DNA from: Cupriavidus pinatubonensis
GTDB taxonomy: Bacteria; Pseudomonadota; Gammaproteobacteria; Burkholderiales; Burkholderiaceae
DNA: 64,000 bases
NCBI RefSeq assembly: GCF_019602855.1
Contig: NZ_CP080766.1
Coordinates: 2,542,001 to 2,606,000 of the forward strand
Reading direction: 5' to 3'
The notes beneath the pieces were generated by a model. That model had not been told where the DNA came from. It did no database searches and saw nothing but the letters and a program-made list of their open reading frames with translations. Positions within the stretch are counted from its first letter, which is position 1, and every line of letters begins with the position of its first letter. Shown piece after piece: positions 62,742 through 64,000 of this stretch. The position numbers and the translations under genes are program-made.

Positions 62742-62948
62742 CCCTGTTTTTTCCTTTCTAGTTTTATGTGGCCGCCGGGCGGCGGCATCGAGACGTGCGG
62801 GTGATTGATGCCCGGCACGAAGCAGAAGGGTGGCTGGCGCCGCATATAACGACGACAGCACTGGTATGGCAAGCCAAAGGACATTCAGTTCCCCGAGATT
62901 GTGCGAACTTGAATGGAATTCGCCGTGGTTCGGGTCTGATTTCCGGGG

Positions 62949-63194
62949 CTAGGTGCCTGCAGGCGTGGAGGAATCGTCTTTTTCGGCGGCGCGAGGAGGT
63001 GCTGCATCCCGCAATGCGGGGTGGTTGCGCGCAATCCAGCGGGCGGCTGCGAGCAATGCGATGAGGCAGGCGACGAAATAGGCGCCGTAAGCGACGACGT
63101 GCTGCATTTCCTGACCCTGTTCTTTTTGATTTTTTTGAACGGCTCTTGGGGCCGGTAAGGGCGGAGTATGGGCAGCATTCGTTACGTCGGACAT
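62949..63194 (-). CDS. Small single-helix membrane protein
   Basis: Not recognised. An 81-residue protein: a polar N-terminus with prolines, one membrane helix (VVAYGAYFVACLIALLAAARWIA) and a charged C-terminus with Lys/Asp/Glu. There is also an internal ATG at 63107 (MQHVVAYG) with AGGA right before it, so the protein may be only 52 residues. It lies 207 bases upstream of the antiporter on the same strand. The function is unknown. Confidence 0.5.
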   Translation of the reverse strand: MSDVTNAAHTPPLPAPRAVQKNQKEQGQEMQHVVAYGAYFVACLIALLAAARWIARNHPALRDAAPPRAAEKDDSSTPAGT

Positions 63195-63565
63195 CCCTCT
63201 TTAGGTGGGGGACGGATGGAGAGGTTACGCCGCTGGGCCGCATGGCCTGGCATGCGTGGCTGTTGCCGCCAAGAGCGATAGCCCGATCTCGCCCGCTTTC
63301 CAACTGCACCAAGAATAAAAAAGCCCTCGGCCGGGGTGGTCGAGGGCTTTAGGTGGTGGAGGCGTACCCGTTAACCGCCCCGCTTCCGAGTGTACCTCCC
63401 GAAGCCATGCTCAAAATGAGCCATTCCCACCGACTGTCGCGCTACAACGACGGTTAATCCAACCGATCACATTTCGCATTCCCCACACGCCACTTGACGC
63501 CGTAAACGTGTCGCATGCGATATGCGCGCGCGCGCCCATAGACCCGTTGCTTGCGCGACACGCTC
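63195..63565. other. Intergenic region between small membrane protein and Nudix hydrolase
   Basis: 371 bases without a recognised gene. It contains one strong terminator (below). A GCCTCCACCA-like string on the minus strand near 63355-63370 recalls an RNA 3' end but no tRNA or tmRNA fold could be built around it. Confidence 0.5.
63317..63349 (-). terminator. Rho-independent terminator (minus strand)
   Basis: A perfect 9-bp stem AAGCCCTCG / CGAGGGCTT with an 11-base loop. On the minus strand it is followed by TTTTTT. It terminates transcription coming from the Nudix gene side; on the plus strand the T-run is only three bases. Confidence 0.85.
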
Positions 63566-63946
63566 CTACCGCATTTCCTCTTGAAAAAACTGCGACACAA
63601 TCTGCCGCGTCGTCGGGCTCGTCTCGATGTCGCCGAGTTTGTCGTGAGGGAGCCACTGCAGGCACTTGATCTCTTGCCCTGGCTTGGGCCGTGCGGAGCT
63701 ACCGATGGCAGCAGTGAAGACGTGATGCACCGTGGTTGCACCGATGAACTGGAACGCGCCGACCAGCTTGGCGTCAAGCGCTGTTTCCTGCTGCAGTTCG
63801 CGCCGCGCGGTTTGCTCTGGGGATTCCTGCTTGCCCGGACGGCCGCCGGGCAATGCCCATCGCACCCCATCCTTGGAAACGAGCAGCACGTGACCGTGCC
63901 GGATGCACACGATCGTGGACCGGACCTTGGGTTTCAGCGGTTGCAT
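63566..63946 (-). CDS. Nudix hydrolase
   Basis: A 126-residue protein of the Nudix family, which hydrolyses nucleoside diphosphates linked to other groups (for example oxidised dNTPs or ADP-ribose). The Nudix box is GGRPGKQESPEQTARRELQQ followed by ET (near residues 36-57); the canonical REUxEE reads RELQQE, with Gln for the first of the two Glu, so catalysis may be altered. The start at 63946 has a GGGAG ribosome site eight bases upstream; an ATG at 63961 is within reach of none. It is a single gene, ended by a strong terminator. Confidence 0.88.
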   Translation of the reverse strand: MQPLKPKVRSTIVCIRHGHVLLVSKDGVRWALPGGRPGKQESPEQTARRELQQETALDAKLVGAFQFIGATTVHHVFTAAIGSSARPKPGQEIKCLQWLPHDKLGDIETSPTTRQIVSQFFQEEMR

Positions 63947-64000
63947 GTCAGCTCCCTGCAATAGCGCGGCGGTATCGCCTGCCGCGTGGTGCGCCGATGG

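Noticed and set aside
63350..63420. CCTCCACCA string as the 3' end of a tRNA or tmRNA (minus strand)
   Set aside because: No TPsiC arm, anticodon arm or tmRNA 5' pairing sequence could be found in the expected places.

Overview
The window is GC-rich proteobacterial chromosome that reads like a beta-proteobacterium of the Cupriavidus/Ralstonia type (Burkholderiales). The signs are a catA-benABCD operon beside catR-catB, several orphan Bug/TctC periplasmic receptors paired with divergent LysR regulators, a CaiB-type CoA-transferase module, a LigD-Ku repair operon and an alternative complex III/caa3 oxidase operon. No rRNA, tRNA, CRISPR array, insertion sequence or phage gene was recognised. The organism call is inference from gene content, not from a marker gene.

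Layout. 1-5.5 kb: the 3' end of fliD, a YceH-family protein, a cyclic-nucleotide-domain/thioredoxin-reductase-like fusion and an exported M20 peptidase. 5.7-8.0 kb: a peroxiredoxin-glutaredoxin fusion and a dihydrolipoamide-dehydrogenase-like flavoprotein, separated by a run of strong hairpins. 8.2-11.6 kb: two exported proteins of unknown function, a Bcr/CflA exporter and a DsbA-like protein. 11.7-14.1 kb: a TetR repressor, a double palindromic operator and a divergent CPYC flavoprotein, followed by a LysR remnant. 14.4-20.2 kb: three tightly packed catabolic genes (ThDP enzyme, enolase-superfamily enzyme, FAD/Fe-S dehydrogenase). 21.8-33.3 kb: a twelve-gene respiratory operon, actABCDEF, a small membrane protein, sco and four caa3 oxidase subunits. 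Ten of its eleven internal junctions are exact four-base ATGA overlaps.

34-39.3 kb: an orphan TolA-like protein, then ligD-ku plus a MerR-TPR protein. 39.4-48.9 kb: two LysR/Bug-receptor modules, a CoA-transferase, a cupin, a berberine-bridge-type FAD oxidase, a ModA-like binding protein and decayed gene fragments (serine hydrolase, CheB). 48.9-54.4 kb: an NRAMP metal transporter and manganese catalase, a six-copy heptanucleotide repeat, a BrkB-family membrane protein and a DUF883-type protein. 54.5-61.6 kb: benzoate to catechol to muconate to muconolactone (benABCD, catA, catB), with the LysR regulator and four ATAC-N7-GTAT-type sites between the divergent units. 61.7-64 kb: a CaCA-family cation/proton antiporter, a small membrane protein and a Nudix hydrolase.

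How parts work together. BenABC and BenD convert benzoate to catechol; CatA and CatB carry this to muconolactone, but no catC is present here. Act and cox genes together encode a quinol-to-oxygen electron path. MntH and the manganese catalase form a plausible Mn-dependent peroxide defence, alongside the Prx-Grx fusion. Most of the rest is ordinary accessory metabolism; the points of most interest are the MerR-TPR gene joined to ligD-ku, the thioredoxin-reductase-like proteins with missing motifs, and the heptamer repeat.
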